Positions 6,840 through 12,146 of a stretch of 12,146 bases of DNA are shown here, in pieces. Below the pieces are notes generated by a model. That model searched no databases. It saw nothing but the letters and a program-made list of their open reading frames with translations, and was not told the origin of the DNA. Source of the DNA: Opitutaceae bacterium (GTDB lineage: Bacteria > Verrucomicrobiota > Verrucomicrobiia > Opitutales > Opitutaceae). The stretch covers positions 1 to 12,146 of the forward strand of contig JAITDF010000565.1 in the NCBI GenBank assembly GCA_031282705.1. Reading direction: 5' to 3'. The first letter of the stretch is position 1; every line of letters starts with the position of its first letter. The translations under genes and the position numbers were made by a program.

Positions 6840-7115
6840 ATGGCACGCTCCATCAAAAAAGGCTTCTTCGTCGATTACCACCTGCTCGAAAAAATCGAGA
6901 AGGCGGTCAAGGCCAACGCCAAGAAACCCATCCAAACCTGGTCCCGCCGCTCGACCATCACGCCCGACTTCATCGGCCACACCTTCAACGTCCACAACGG
7001 CAAGGCCTTTGTCTCCGTTTACATCACGGAAAACATGGTCGGCCACAAACTCGGCGAGTTTGCCCCCACCCGCATCTTCAAGGCGCACGGCGGCATGACC
7101 CGCAAGGAAGTCTGA
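6840..7115 (+). CDS. rpsS: 30S ribosomal protein S19
   Basis: S19 sits at the top of the 30S head, forms a complex with S13 and contacts the A-site finger of 23S rRNA. The 91-residue product has the expected length. It shows MARSIKKGFFVDYHLLEKI, WSRRSTITPDFIGHTFNVHNGK and VGHKLGEFAPTRIFKAHGG, all family hallmarks. It starts 21 bp after rplB. Downstream it is separated from rplV by a 112-bp spacer that contains a palindrome, whereas in many bacteria rplV follows closely. Confidence 0.97.
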   Translation: MARSIKKGFFVDYHLLEKIEKAVKANAKKPIQTWSRRSTITPDFIGHTFNVHNGKAFVSVYITENMVGHKLGEFAPTRIFKAHGGMTRKEV

Positions 7116-7167
7116 TAACCCGGCGCCAACACCGCACCAACACCAACCAGAAACCAAAAAAAAGGGT

Positions 7168-7194
7168 AGGGGACGGCGCGCCCGCGCCGCCCTG
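7168..7194 (+). repeat. GC-rich palindrome in the rpsS–rplV spacer
   Basis: CGGCGCG (7174–7180) is complementary to CGCGCCG (7183–7189), and GGG just outside can pair with CCT across one mismatch. An A-rich tract (7152–7163) precedes it. The 112-bp spacer holds nothing else I can name. It looks like an interspersed palindromic repeat that has entered the operon rather than a terminator, because no T-run follows the stem. Confidence 0.45.
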
Positions 7195-7227
7195 CTATCG
7201 CCGCCAAACCGGAATCGCTCATCAATC

Positions 7228-7566
7228 ATGGAAGTCCAAGCCATCACCCGATACGCGCGCATGTCGCCAAAAAAAATGCGCGAAGTCGCCCGCACCATCC
7301 AGGGACGCAAAGCCCCCGAGGCGGTTGACCTCCTCGGCATCATCCCGCGCAAATCCGCGCGCCTCATCGCCAAGACCCTCAAGTCCGCCATCGCGAACGC
7401 CGAGAACAACGCCAACCTCTCCTCCGACTCCCTCGTCGTGAAGACCGCCATCATCGAAAACGGCCCCGTCCTCAAACGCTTCAAGGCCGCCGCCAAAGGT
7501 TCCGCCGCCCCGCGCCGGAAGAAAATGTCCCACATCCGCATCGTCCTCGACGACGGCAACAACTAA
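7228..7566 (+). CDS. rplV: 50S ribosomal protein L22
   Basis: L22 binds several 23S rRNA domains, and its long beta-hairpin lines the exit tunnel near the macrolide site. The 112-residue product has normal length. It opens with MEVQAITRYARMSPKKMREVA and continues with ARLIAKTLKSAIANAENN. The hairpin region GPVLKRFKAAAKGSAAPRRKKMSHI (about residues 79–105) is shown by its flanks and basic content. The ATG at 7228 gives the expected start, but there is no Shine–Dalgarno sequence. Only 9 bp separate it from rpsC. Confidence 0.96.
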   Translation: MEVQAITRYARMSPKKMREVARTIQGRKAPEAVDLLGIIPRKSARLIAKTLKSAIANAENNANLSSDSLVVKTAIIENGPVLKRFKAAAKGSAAPRRKKMSHIRIVLDDGNN

Positions 7567-7575
7567 TTCACCACC

Positions 7576-8211
7576 ATGGGCCAAAAGACCAATCCCGTCG
7601 GTTTCCGTCTCGCCGTCAGCCGCGGCTGGCAATCCCGCTGGTATGCCGGCAAACGCGACTTCCCCAAACTCCTCGCCGAGGACCAGCTCATCCGTGAGAA
7701 ACTCATGGAAAAGCTCAAGCAGGCCTCCGTGCCCCGCATCTTCATCGAACGCGCCTCCAACCGCGTCCGCGTCAAAATCTACACCGCCCGCCCCGGCATC
7801 GTCATCGGACGCAAAGGGCAGGAAATCGACAAAATCAAGGACGAACTCGCCCGGCTCACCGGCAAGGAAATCCTCCTCGACATCCAGGAAGTCAAAAAAC
7901 CCGAGACCGAGGCCCAGCTTGTCGCCGAAAACGTCGCCCTCCAGCTCGAACGCCGCATCGCCTTCCGCCGCGCCATGAAAAAAGCCGTCGAAATCGCCAT
8001 GACCCTCGGCGTCGAAGGCATCCGCATCCAATGCTCCGGCCGCCTCGGTGGCGCCGACATCGCCCGCCGCGAATGGCAGCGCAAAGGCCGCGTGCCCCTC
8101 CACACCCTCCGCGAAAACATCGACTACGGCTTCTCCGAAGCCCGCACCGTTTACGGCAAAATCGGCGTGAAATGCTGGATCTGCAAAAAAGACGCCGAGG
8201 CCGCAAGCTGA
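7576..8211 (+). CDS. rpsC: 30S ribosomal protein S3
   Basis: S3 forms part of the mRNA entry channel and helps unwind structured mRNA. The 211-residue product starts with MGQKTNPVGFRLAVSRGW. It has a type-II KH domain whose GxxG loop is GRKG at 78–81, then the S3 C-terminal domain with GVEGIRIQCSGRLGGADIARREW and GRVPLHTLRENIDYG. It ends soon after GKIGVKCWICKK and so lacks the longer tail found in E. coli S3 (233 residues). It is normally followed at once by rplP; here a 371-bp interval carrying another gene intervenes. Confidence 0.97.
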   Translation: MGQKTNPVGFRLAVSRGWQSRWYAGKRDFPKLLAEDQLIREKLMEKLKQASVPRIFIERASNRVRVKIYTARPGIVIGRKGQEIDKIKDELARLTGKEILLDIQEVKKPETEAQLVAENVALQLERRIAFRRAMKKAVEIAMTLGVEGIRIQCSGRLGGADIARREWQRKGRVPLHTLRENIDYGFSEARTVYGKIGVKCWICKKDAEAAS

Positions 8212-8304
8212 CCCCCGCCGCCGATCCTCTCCCGCCCGCGCCATCGCCACCCGACATGCCAAACAAGAAAACCTCCATCCCTCAAATCATTACAAAAAAA
8301 TATA

Positions 8305-8553
8305 ATGACGGACAGCATCACAGTCGTATCAGCCAGGCATCTGGACGGGCACCGGCTCGAAGTGGTCTTTTCAGACGGACTCCGCCGTGAAATCGACTTC
8401 AAGCCGTTCCTGGACCGCTTTGCGCATCCCGATTATGACAGATACCTCGATGTCGTCGAATTCAAGAAATTCAAGATAACCGACGGAAATATAAATTGGA
8501 ATGACCGCCACATGATTTTCACCATGGACTCACTCCATAAAGGACAAGTTTGA
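8305..8553 (+). CDS. DUF2442 domain-containing small protein
   Basis: The 82-residue product resembles the DUF2442 family: an N-terminal beta-rich part with HLDGHRLEVVFSDGLRREIDFKPFL, then the typical end FKKFKITDGNINWNDRHMIFTMDSLHKG. The family's biochemical role is not established. Members often sit next to DUF4160 proteins in pairs suspected to be toxin–antitoxin-like, but no DUF4160 partner is visible here. The gene lies between rpsC and rplP on the operon strand. Its region is much poorer in GC than its neighbours (138 of 300 G/C by hand count in 8281–8580), which suggests acquisition. The ATG at 8305 is the first in-frame start and has no Shine–Dalgarno sequence. The family call is from motif memory. 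Confidence 0.72.
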   Translation: MTDSITVVSARHLDGHRLEVVFSDGLRREIDFKPFLDRFAHPDYDRYLDVVEFKKFKITDGNINWNDRHMIFTMDSLHKGQV

Positions 8554-8582
8554 TAGCACTATAATCACAGGAGACACCTGAC

Positions 8583-9005
8583 ATGGCCCTCTCACCAGCA
8601 CGCACCAAATACCGCAAGGCGCAAAAAGGCTCCCGCAAAGGCAACGCCAAAGGCGGAAACACCATCGCATTCGGCGATTTCGCCATCCAGTCCCTCACCC
8701 GGGGCAACATGACCGGACGCCAGATCGAGGCCGCCCGCGTCGCCATCACGCGCCACCTCAAGCGCAAAGGCAAACTCTGGATCCGCGTCTTCCCGCACAA
8801 ACCCATCACCAAAAAACCCGCCGAAGTCCGCCAGGGCCAGGGCAAGGGCGCGGTCGAGTTCTACGTCGCCGTCATCAAACCCGGCGCCATCCTCTTTGAA
8901 CTCGCCGGCGTGCCCGCCTCCGTCGCCAAGGACGCCTTCCGCCTCGCCGACGCCAAACTCCCCTTCCACTGCCGCTTCATCGCCCGCGAAGGCGTCGCCG
9001 CCTGA
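8583..9005 (+). CDS. rplP: 50S ribosomal protein L16
   Basis: L16 organises the A-site region of the 50S subunit and contacts tRNA. The 140-residue product has normal length. It shows RTKYRKAQKGSRKGNAKGG near the start, then GKLWIRVFPHKPITKKPAEVRQGQGKG, where the Arg of VRQGQGKG matches the residue hydroxylated in E. coli L16. The end has LPFHCRFIAREGVA. AGGAGA at 8569–8574 is a good ribosome binding site for the ATG at 8583. A perfect TATAAT lies at 8560–8565 but has no matching -35. The upstream DUF2442 gene ends 29 bp before. Confidence 0.97.
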   Translation: MALSPARTKYRKAQKGSRKGNAKGGNTIAFGDFAIQSLTRGNMTGRQIEAARVAITRHLKRKGKLWIRVFPHKPITKKPAEVRQGQGKGAVEFYVAVIKPGAILFELAGVPASVAKDAFRLADAKLPFHCRFIAREGVAA

Positions 9006-9041
9006 CCCGCCAACCCGCGCAAGGACGCCACCACCACCACC

Positions 9042-9236
9042 ATGACCGCAAAAGAAACCCGCGACCTCTCCGTCACCGAACTCGACACCAAAATCCGCGA
9101 AGCCCGCGAGCAACTCATCCAGCTCCGCCTCCGCAAACAAACCGGCCAGGTCGAGAAGACCCACACCCTCCGCGCCATTCGCAAGGACATCGCGCGCATG
9201 GAAACCATCCGCGCCGAAAAACTCGCCGCCAAATGA
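9042..9236 (+). CDS. rpmC: 50S ribosomal protein L29
   Basis: L29 is a small helical hairpin protein at the tunnel exit, next to L23. The 64-residue product has the usual size and two predicted helices. It contains ELDTKIREAREQLIQLRLRKQTGQVEKTH, with the RxQxxxGQ-type turn, followed by RAIRKDIARMETI. A CACCACCACCAC run, not a Shine–Dalgarno sequence, precedes the ATG at 9042. It follows rplP by 36 bp and is separated from rpsQ by a 116-bp spacer. Confidence 0.95.
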   Translation: MTAKETRDLSVTELDTKIREAREQLIQLRLRKQTGQVEKTHTLRAIRKDIARMETIRAEKLAAK

Positions 9237-9305
9237 TTTTCGACACCCGGGCCCCGCTTTTCGCCTGATGCGCCCCGCGCCGGATGAAAAACGGAAACCG
9301 CTCCC

Positions 9306-9335
9306 AAAAATCGAAAATCCAAAAATCGAAAATCC
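9306..9335 (+). repeat. 15-bp perfect tandem repeat before rpsQ
   Basis: AAAAATCGAAAATCC occurs twice head to tail, at 9306–9320 and 9321–9335, followed by a decayed third unit (AGAATCC). The block makes up much of the 116-bp rpmC–rpsQ spacer and is strongly AT-rich against a GC-rich background. It is open in the rpsQ frame and would encode a repetitive Lys/Ile/Asn/Pro stretch if translation began at 9284, but that is unlikely. Confidence 0.85.
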
Positions 9336-9352
9336 AGAATCCAAAGCCTCCC

Positions 9353-9724
9353 ATGTCCACCACGACACGCAACAAACGCAAAGACCTCGTCGGCTTCGTC
9401 ACCAGCCGCTCCGGCGACAAATCCATCAAGGTCACCGTCCCCTTCAAAGTGCCGCACCCGCGCTACCAGAAAGTGATCAACCGGAAAACCGTCGTGCACG
9501 TCCACGACGAGAAAAACGAAGCCGGCGTCGGCGACAAAGTCGAAATCATGGAAACCCGCCCCGTCAGCCGCCTCAAACGCTGGCGCGTGGTCGCCATCCT
9601 TGAGCACGCCGTCTCCGTCGGCGCCGCCATCACCGAGGCCGACGTCGCCGCCCAAGTGCCCACCAAGACCAAAAAACCCGCGGACACCGCCGCCGCCGCC
9701 GCGGAACCCGCCGCCGCCGAATAA
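9353..9724 (+). CDS. rpsQ: 30S ribosomal protein S17 with Ala-rich C-terminal tail
   Basis: S17 is an OB-fold protein that binds 16S rRNA early in 30S assembly. The core spans about residues 8–85: RKDLVGFVTSRSGDKSIKVTV, then HPRYQKVINRKTVVHVHDE, then GDKVEIMETRPVSRLKRWRVV. Bacterial S17 usually has 80–90 residues; this one has 123, because an acidic, Ala-rich tail of about 38 residues (EADVAAQ, KKPADTAAAAAEPAAAE) follows. I chose the ATG at 9353 because it gives the normal short N-terminus. The upstream in-frame ATG at 9284 would translate the tandem repeat. No clear Shine–Dalgarno sequence is present. Confidence 0.95.
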   Translation: MSTTTRNKRKDLVGFVTSRSGDKSIKVTVPFKVPHPRYQKVINRKTVVHVHDEKNEAGVGDKVEIMETRPVSRLKRWRVVAILEHAVSVGAAITEADVAAQVPTKTKKPADTAAAAAEPAAAE

Positions 9725-9740
9725 CCCACCGACTCCACCC

Positions 9741-9746
9741 AGGAGG
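9741..9746 (+). promoter_or_regulatory. Canonical Shine–Dalgarno sequence of rplN
   Basis: AGGAGG sits 8 bases before the rplN ATG, the best-placed canonical site in the window. It stands out because most genes in this cluster lack one. Confidence 0.75.
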
Positions 9747-9754
9747 ACACCACC

Positions 9755-10120
9755 ATGATACAACTGCGCTCCCGACTCGAAATCGCCGACAACACCGGCG
9801 CCCGCCGCGCTGGCTACATTCGCAAAAAAGGCCAGATGACCGACACCGCCGCCGTCGGCGACATCATCACGGTCCACATCCAGGAAAGCTCCACCGACGC
9901 CACCGTGAAAAAAGGCGAGGTGGTCAAGGCCGTCGTTGTCCGCACCAAGGCCCCCATCCGCCGGTCCGACGGCAGCTACCTGCGCTTTGACAGCAACGCC
10001 ATCGTCATCATCACGCCCGACGGCAACCCCAAAGGCACCCGCATCTTCGGCCCGGTTGCCCGCGAACTGCGCGCGAAGAACTTCATGAAGATCATTTCCC
10101 TTGCACCGGAGGTTCTCTAA
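9755..10120 (+). CDS. rplN: 50S ribosomal protein L14
   Basis: L14 is a beta-barrel protein that forms intersubunit bridges with 16S rRNA and binds the silencing factor RsfS. The 121-residue product has the family length. It begins MIQLRSRLEIADNTGARRAGYI and carries the L14 signature VKKGEVVKAVVVRTKAPIRRSDGS followed by FDSNAIVIITPDGNPKGTRIFGPVARELR. It is the first gene of the spc part. It starts 30 bp after rpsQ and ends 3 bp before rplX, so the last two genes are tightly coupled. Confidence 0.97.
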   Translation: MIQLRSRLEIADNTGARRAGYIRKKGQMTDTAAVGDIITVHIQESSTDATVKKGEVVKAVVVRTKAPIRRSDGSYLRFDSNAIVIITPDGNPKGTRIFGPVARELRAKNFMKIISLAPEVL

Positions 10121-10123
10121 GCC

Positions 10124-10420
10124 ATGGCACAAAAATTCCACGTCAAACGCGGCGATCAAGTCGTCGTCATCTCCGGCGCCCACAAAGGCAAGTCCGGCAA
10201 AATCCTCGAAATCGTCGCCGACAAACAACGCGCCCGTGTCGAAGGCCTGGCCCTTGTGAAGCGCCACACCAAGCCCCAGGGCGAGCAGAAGCCCGGCGGC
10301 ATCATCGAGCGCGAAGGCACCATCCACATCTCAAACCTCATGAAGCAGGCCGACTACGACGCCGGCAAACGCGCCAAGACCGCCGCCGTCGAAAACGCCG
10401 GTGCCGGCGCCGAAAAATAA
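10124..10420 (+). CDS. rplX: 50S ribosomal protein L24
   Basis: L24 is one of two initiators of 50S assembly and lies near the tunnel exit. The 98-residue product has a KOW motif at the start (HVKRGDQVVVISGAHKGKSGKIL, about residues 5–27). It then has VEGLALVKRHTKPQGEQKPGGIIEREGTIHISN, typical of the family. The C-terminus is Ala-rich (KTAAVENAGAGAEK). GGAGG at 10108–10112 lies 11 bases before the ATG, inside the end of rplN. It is the last ribosomal gene seen: rplE, its usual next neighbour, is absent from the following 1.7 kb. Confidence 0.96.
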   Translation: MAQKFHVKRGDQVVVISGAHKGKSGKILEIVADKQRARVEGLALVKRHTKPQGEQKPGGIIEREGTIHISNLMKQADYDAGKRAKTAAVENAGAGAEK

Positions 10421-10481
10421 GATCCGTCGCCGGCTGTCATTGCGAAGGTGGCGGTGGCGGGATGAGACGCAACCTTTCGGG

Positions 10482-10560
10482 AAGGCCCGGTCACTTCAGG
10501 CTGGCGGAATAAATGCCAGCCGCCGGGCTTCCCCGCCGAAGCGGGCGCCGGCCAGCCGGC
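10482..10560. repeat. Cluster of palindromes after rplX
   Basis: Three structures lie in a row. A two-tier stem pairs GCCCGG (10485–10490) with CCGGGC (10523–10528) around GGCTGGC (10499–10505) and GCCAGCC (10515–10521), with an AT-rich 9-base loop. CCCGC and GCGGG (10532–10545) form a hairpin with a CGAA loop. GCCGGC occurs twice (10547–10552 and 10555–10560). There is no T-tract, so this is not a standard intrinsic terminator. It may still act as a 3' end or stabiliser for the rplX transcript, and it looks like interspersed repeat DNA. Confidence 0.5.
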
Positions 10561-10580
10561 CGTAGCGCGGGTGGCCTGAC

Positions 10581-10694
10581 GTAGCGCAGGCTTCCAAGTC
10601 TGCTTCAACGCTCACGATTGCTTGCGGGCTTGTTTTTCGGGTCCGGCTTTTCGCGGGCCTCCGGCCCGGAAGCAGGTTCGGAAACCTGCGCTAC
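10581..10694. repeat. REPIN-like inverted pair with GTAG feet
   Basis: GTAGCGCAGG starts a 26-bp unit at 10581–10606. The complement of 10669–10694 starts the same way and matches it at 22 of 26 positions. Each unit is GTAG followed by an imperfect hairpin (GCAGG ... CCTGC or CTGC). That is the layout of REP sequences mobilised by RAYT (TnpA-REP) transposases, and two such units facing each other form a REPIN. The middle holds a GGGCC/GGCCC hairpin near 10654–10667. A further GTAGCGC head lies at 10562, 19 bp upstream of the left unit. No RAYT gene is in the window. Confidence 0.6.
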
Positions 10695-12098
10695 ATGACT
10701 GAGGTTGCGCAGGGCAGCCGGGCATTGGAGGGACGGCCTCCGCGTAACATCAGTATTATAATTCACGCGGCAACGCAGGGCGGCGAGGAGGGCGAGCAGA
10801 AGACAGAAGGGCGCGCCGGGCGCACCACCGCCGCCGCCACCGCCGGTGTTATTGCTGCCGCCGGCGCCGGCGGCGTAGGCGTAGACGGCGGTCAGGGTGA
10901 CGCCGGTGTAGGGCTCGTAGGCGTGCAGGAAGATGTTCCATTCGCCGGGGACGGGGGCGGCGATGGTGATGGTCTCGTTGTTGCCCTCCTCGTCGCCCAC
11001 GAGTTCGTAGCCGGCGGCGCCGGGCGGTTTTATATAGAGGTTGCAGTCGCCGGCGCCGCCGGCGGTCGTGATGGTCAGGTTCACCGCGCCGGCGGGGACG
11101 TTTATTTTGTAATATTTGAAGGAGTCGAGCGCGCCGGAGATGTTTGTTTGCGGGATGTTGCCGGCGAGGGCGGCGGCGCCGTCGGCGCCCTCGGGGGAGC
11201 CGGTGACTTCCCATTTGGCGTAGAGGGTTTGCGCGGCGGCGTCCGCGGGGACGGTGTCGCCGGCGACGATTTGCGCGCCGGTGCCGGCGGCTGTCGTCCA
11301 CCAGCCGCGGAAGGCGTGGTTGGGGCGCGTCGGCGCCGGCAGCGCGCCGTAGGGTTCGCCGCGCGTGACTTCCTTCGAGGCGGGTTGCGCGCCGAGGGCG
11401 CCGCCGTTGGGATCGAAGGTTATGGTGACGGTGTTTTCCGGAGGCGGGGGCGGCGGGACGGTAATGTCCTCAACGGCGCCGGTGAGCACGATGTTGTCGC
11501 ATTCAAAAACGCAGTGTTCGGGGGCGGGCGCGACCGGGTTTGTCCAAGAGACGCAAATGAGAAACTCCAGCGTTTCGCCGGGTTCCGCGGCGGGCAGGCC
11601 GGCGAGGGGGACGCGCACGGTTGCCCAGCCACCGGCGTTGCCCGCGACGGCGCCGGGGACGGCGATGGCTTCCGGGGAGCCGGAGGCGGAGTCGTGAAGC
11701 GCGGCGCGGGCGGTGACGGCGAACCGGGCGCCGGCGGCGGTGGCGCGCGGGCGCATGTCGAACGCGAGCGCGTCGGGGCGCAGCGCGCGGCCGGCCGGCG
11801 GCGTGGCGGTGAAGGCGAGCCAGTGTTCGCCGGCGGGCGCGCCGGCGCGGACGTCTTGAATCGCCGGGGCGGGAAGGCCCGCGTCGGTGTTCACGACGAA
11901 GGTTGCGCCGGTGTTTTGGTCGAGGAGCCCCGCAATCACGCCGGCGGCACTGGAGTCGGGCGCGACGGGCAGCGCGGCGCCGGCGGCGAGTCCATTGAAT
12001 CCGTAGGTGACAAGCGGCTCCGCGCCCGCGACGGAAAACGCCGGGGAAATGAGCGCGCCGAGCAGGAGGGTGGCGGGAATGGCGAAGTTTTTTTTCAT
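10605..12098 (-). CDS. Secreted protein with Listeria–Bacteroides repeat, PPC domain and Gly-rich sorting tail
   Basis: The 497-residue product starts with a signal peptide (MKKNFAIPATLLLGALIS, cleavage probably near residue 26). A beta-rich, Ala/Pro-rich domain follows, ending in FECDNIVLTG (198–207). After a PPPPPP linker (215–220) comes a Listeria–Bacteroides (Flg_new/InlB B-repeat-like) repeat at about 223–297, with ITFDPNGG and LYAKWEV. A pre-peptidase C-terminal (PPC) beta-sandwich follows at about 312–408 (FKYYKINVPAG, NLYIKPPG, GEWNIFLHAY). Residues 419–442 are a Gly run, GAPGAPF, a hydrophobic stretch and an Arg, like GlyGly-CTERM sorting tails. Such tails normally end there, but this frame continues another 55 residues into repeat DNA. 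It lies opposite to the ribosomal genes, with no Shine–Dalgarno sequence at its ATG. The function is unknown; it is probably an envelope or extracellular protein. Confidence 0.75.
   Translation of the reverse strand: MKKNFAIPATLLLGALISPAFSVAGAEPLVTYGFNGLAAGAALPVAPDSSAAGVIAGLLDQNTGATFVVNTDAGLPAPAIQDVRAGAPAGEHWLAFTATPPAGRALRPDALAFDMRPRATAAGARFAVTARAALHDSASGSPEAIAVPGAVAGNAGGWATVRVPLAGLPAAEPGETLEFLICVSWTNPVAPAPEHCVFECDNIVLTGAVEDITVPPPPPPENTVTITFDPNGGALGAQPASKEVTRGEPYGALPAPTRPNHAFRGWWTTAAGTGAQIVAGDTVPADAAAQTLYAKWEVTGSPEGADGAAALAGNIPQTNISGALDSFKYYKINVPAGAVNLTITTAGGAGDCNLYIKPPGAAGYELVGDEEGNNETITIAAPVPGEWNIFLHAYEPYTGVTLTAVYAYAAGAGGSNNTGGGGGGGAPGAPFCLLLALLAALRCRVNYNTDVTRRPSLQCPAALRNLSHVAQVSEPASGPEAREKPDPKNKPASNRER
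10698..10754. repeat. 57-bp short relative of the left palindromic element
   Basis: The right end CTCCGCGTAACATCAGT (10738–10754) is identical to 226–242 of the left-hand element. The left end ACTGAGGTTGCGCAGG (10698–10713) matches ACTGATGTTACGCAGG at 71–86 except at two positions. The inside is different and short, with a GGAGG/CCTCC hairpin (10727–10741). It is therefore a second, deleted or minimal member of the same terminal-inverted-repeat family. It lies within the 3' end of the minus-strand gene and directly beside the REPIN-like pair. Confidence 0.65.
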
Positions 12099-12146
12099 GC
12101 CACGGTTTCAACCATTCCGCCGCCTTGAGCGCGCGCGCAGGGCGGC

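Noticed and set aside
8301..8306. TATAAT overlapping the start codon of the DUF2442 gene
   Set aside because: It has no -35 at proper spacing, and a start there would put transcription initiation inside the gene.
8256..8390. A 44-residue open frame starting MPNKKTSIPQ between rpsC and the DUF2442 gene, considered as a remnant of a DUF4160 partner
   Set aside because: The first two residues and a YNDGQHH stretch recall DUF4160, but the rest does not. It overlaps the DUF2442 gene out of frame and has no ribosome binding site.
8560..8565. Perfect TATAAT before rplP as an internal promoter
   Set aside because: No acceptable -35 hexamer lies 16–18 bp upstream. The DUF2442 region is AT-rich, so chance matches are likely.
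9284..9352. Upstream in-frame ATG for rpsQ, adding 23 residues
   Set aside because: It would translate the 15-bp tandem repeat, and the ATG at 9353 gives the normal S17 N-terminus.
8861..10327. A 488-codon open frame on the minus strand opposite rplP–rplX
   Set aside because: It overlaps five clear ribosomal-protein genes in antisense and has no recognisable motifs.
10695..12128. A 477-codon open frame on the plus strand opposite the secreted-protein gene
   Set aside because: It is a Gly/Ala/Arg-rich mirror of a gene that has a signal peptide and recognisable domains on the other strand.
1..12146. CRISPR array, tRNA or rRNA genes
   Set aside because: No regularly spaced direct repeats with unique spacers and no tRNA- or rRNA-like segments were seen on either strand.

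Overview
The window is a bacterial str–S10–spc ribosomal-protein cluster that runs left to right, with accessory DNA at both ends and one small accessory gene inside it. GC content is high, with strongly C/G-ending codons in the ribosomal genes. The gene order, the Ala-rich tails on S17 and L24, and a secreted protein with a glycine-rich C-terminal sorting tail all fit Verrucomicrobiota, probably class Opitutae (Opitutaceae-like). That placement is an inference from style; no rRNA is present to confirm it.

Left edge (1–567): a short piece of an IS630-type transposase on the minus strand stops exactly where a 172-bp, almost perfectly palindromic element begins (71–242). About 325 bp of leader with no gene follows.

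Core (568–10420): rpsL, rpsG and fusA (str part, with no tuf gene after fusA), then rpsJ, rplC, rplD, rplW, rplB, rpsS, rplV, rpsC, rplP, rpmC, rpsQ (S10 part), then rplN and rplX (start of the spc part). All are on the plus strand and appear intact. They encode the decoding-site and head proteins of the 30S subunit, peptidyl-transferase and exit-tunnel proteins of the 50S subunit, and the translocase EF-G. The spacers are 3–134 bp except one: between rpsC and rplP sits a small, AT-richer DUF2442-type gene in the same orientation. Several spacers hold 14–15-bp tandem duplications or palindromes, and the rpsJ–rplC spacer holds a terminator-like hairpin.

Right edge (10421–12146): where rplE would normally follow rplX, there is instead a dense block of palindromic repeats. 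These include a REPIN-like inverted pair with GTAG feet and a short relative of the left-hand element. Beyond them is a gene on the opposite strand for a secreted protein with a signal peptide, a beta-rich N-terminal region, a Listeria–Bacteroides repeat, a pre-peptidase C-terminal (PPC) domain and a Gly-rich sorting tail. Its last 49 residues are encoded by the repeats, so mobile palindromes seem to have removed its original stop codon.

I saw no complete new multi-gene system. The points most worth following up are the foreign gene in a ribosomal operon, the opposite-strand gene breaking the spc operon, and the palindromic element family that occurs on both sides of the cluster.
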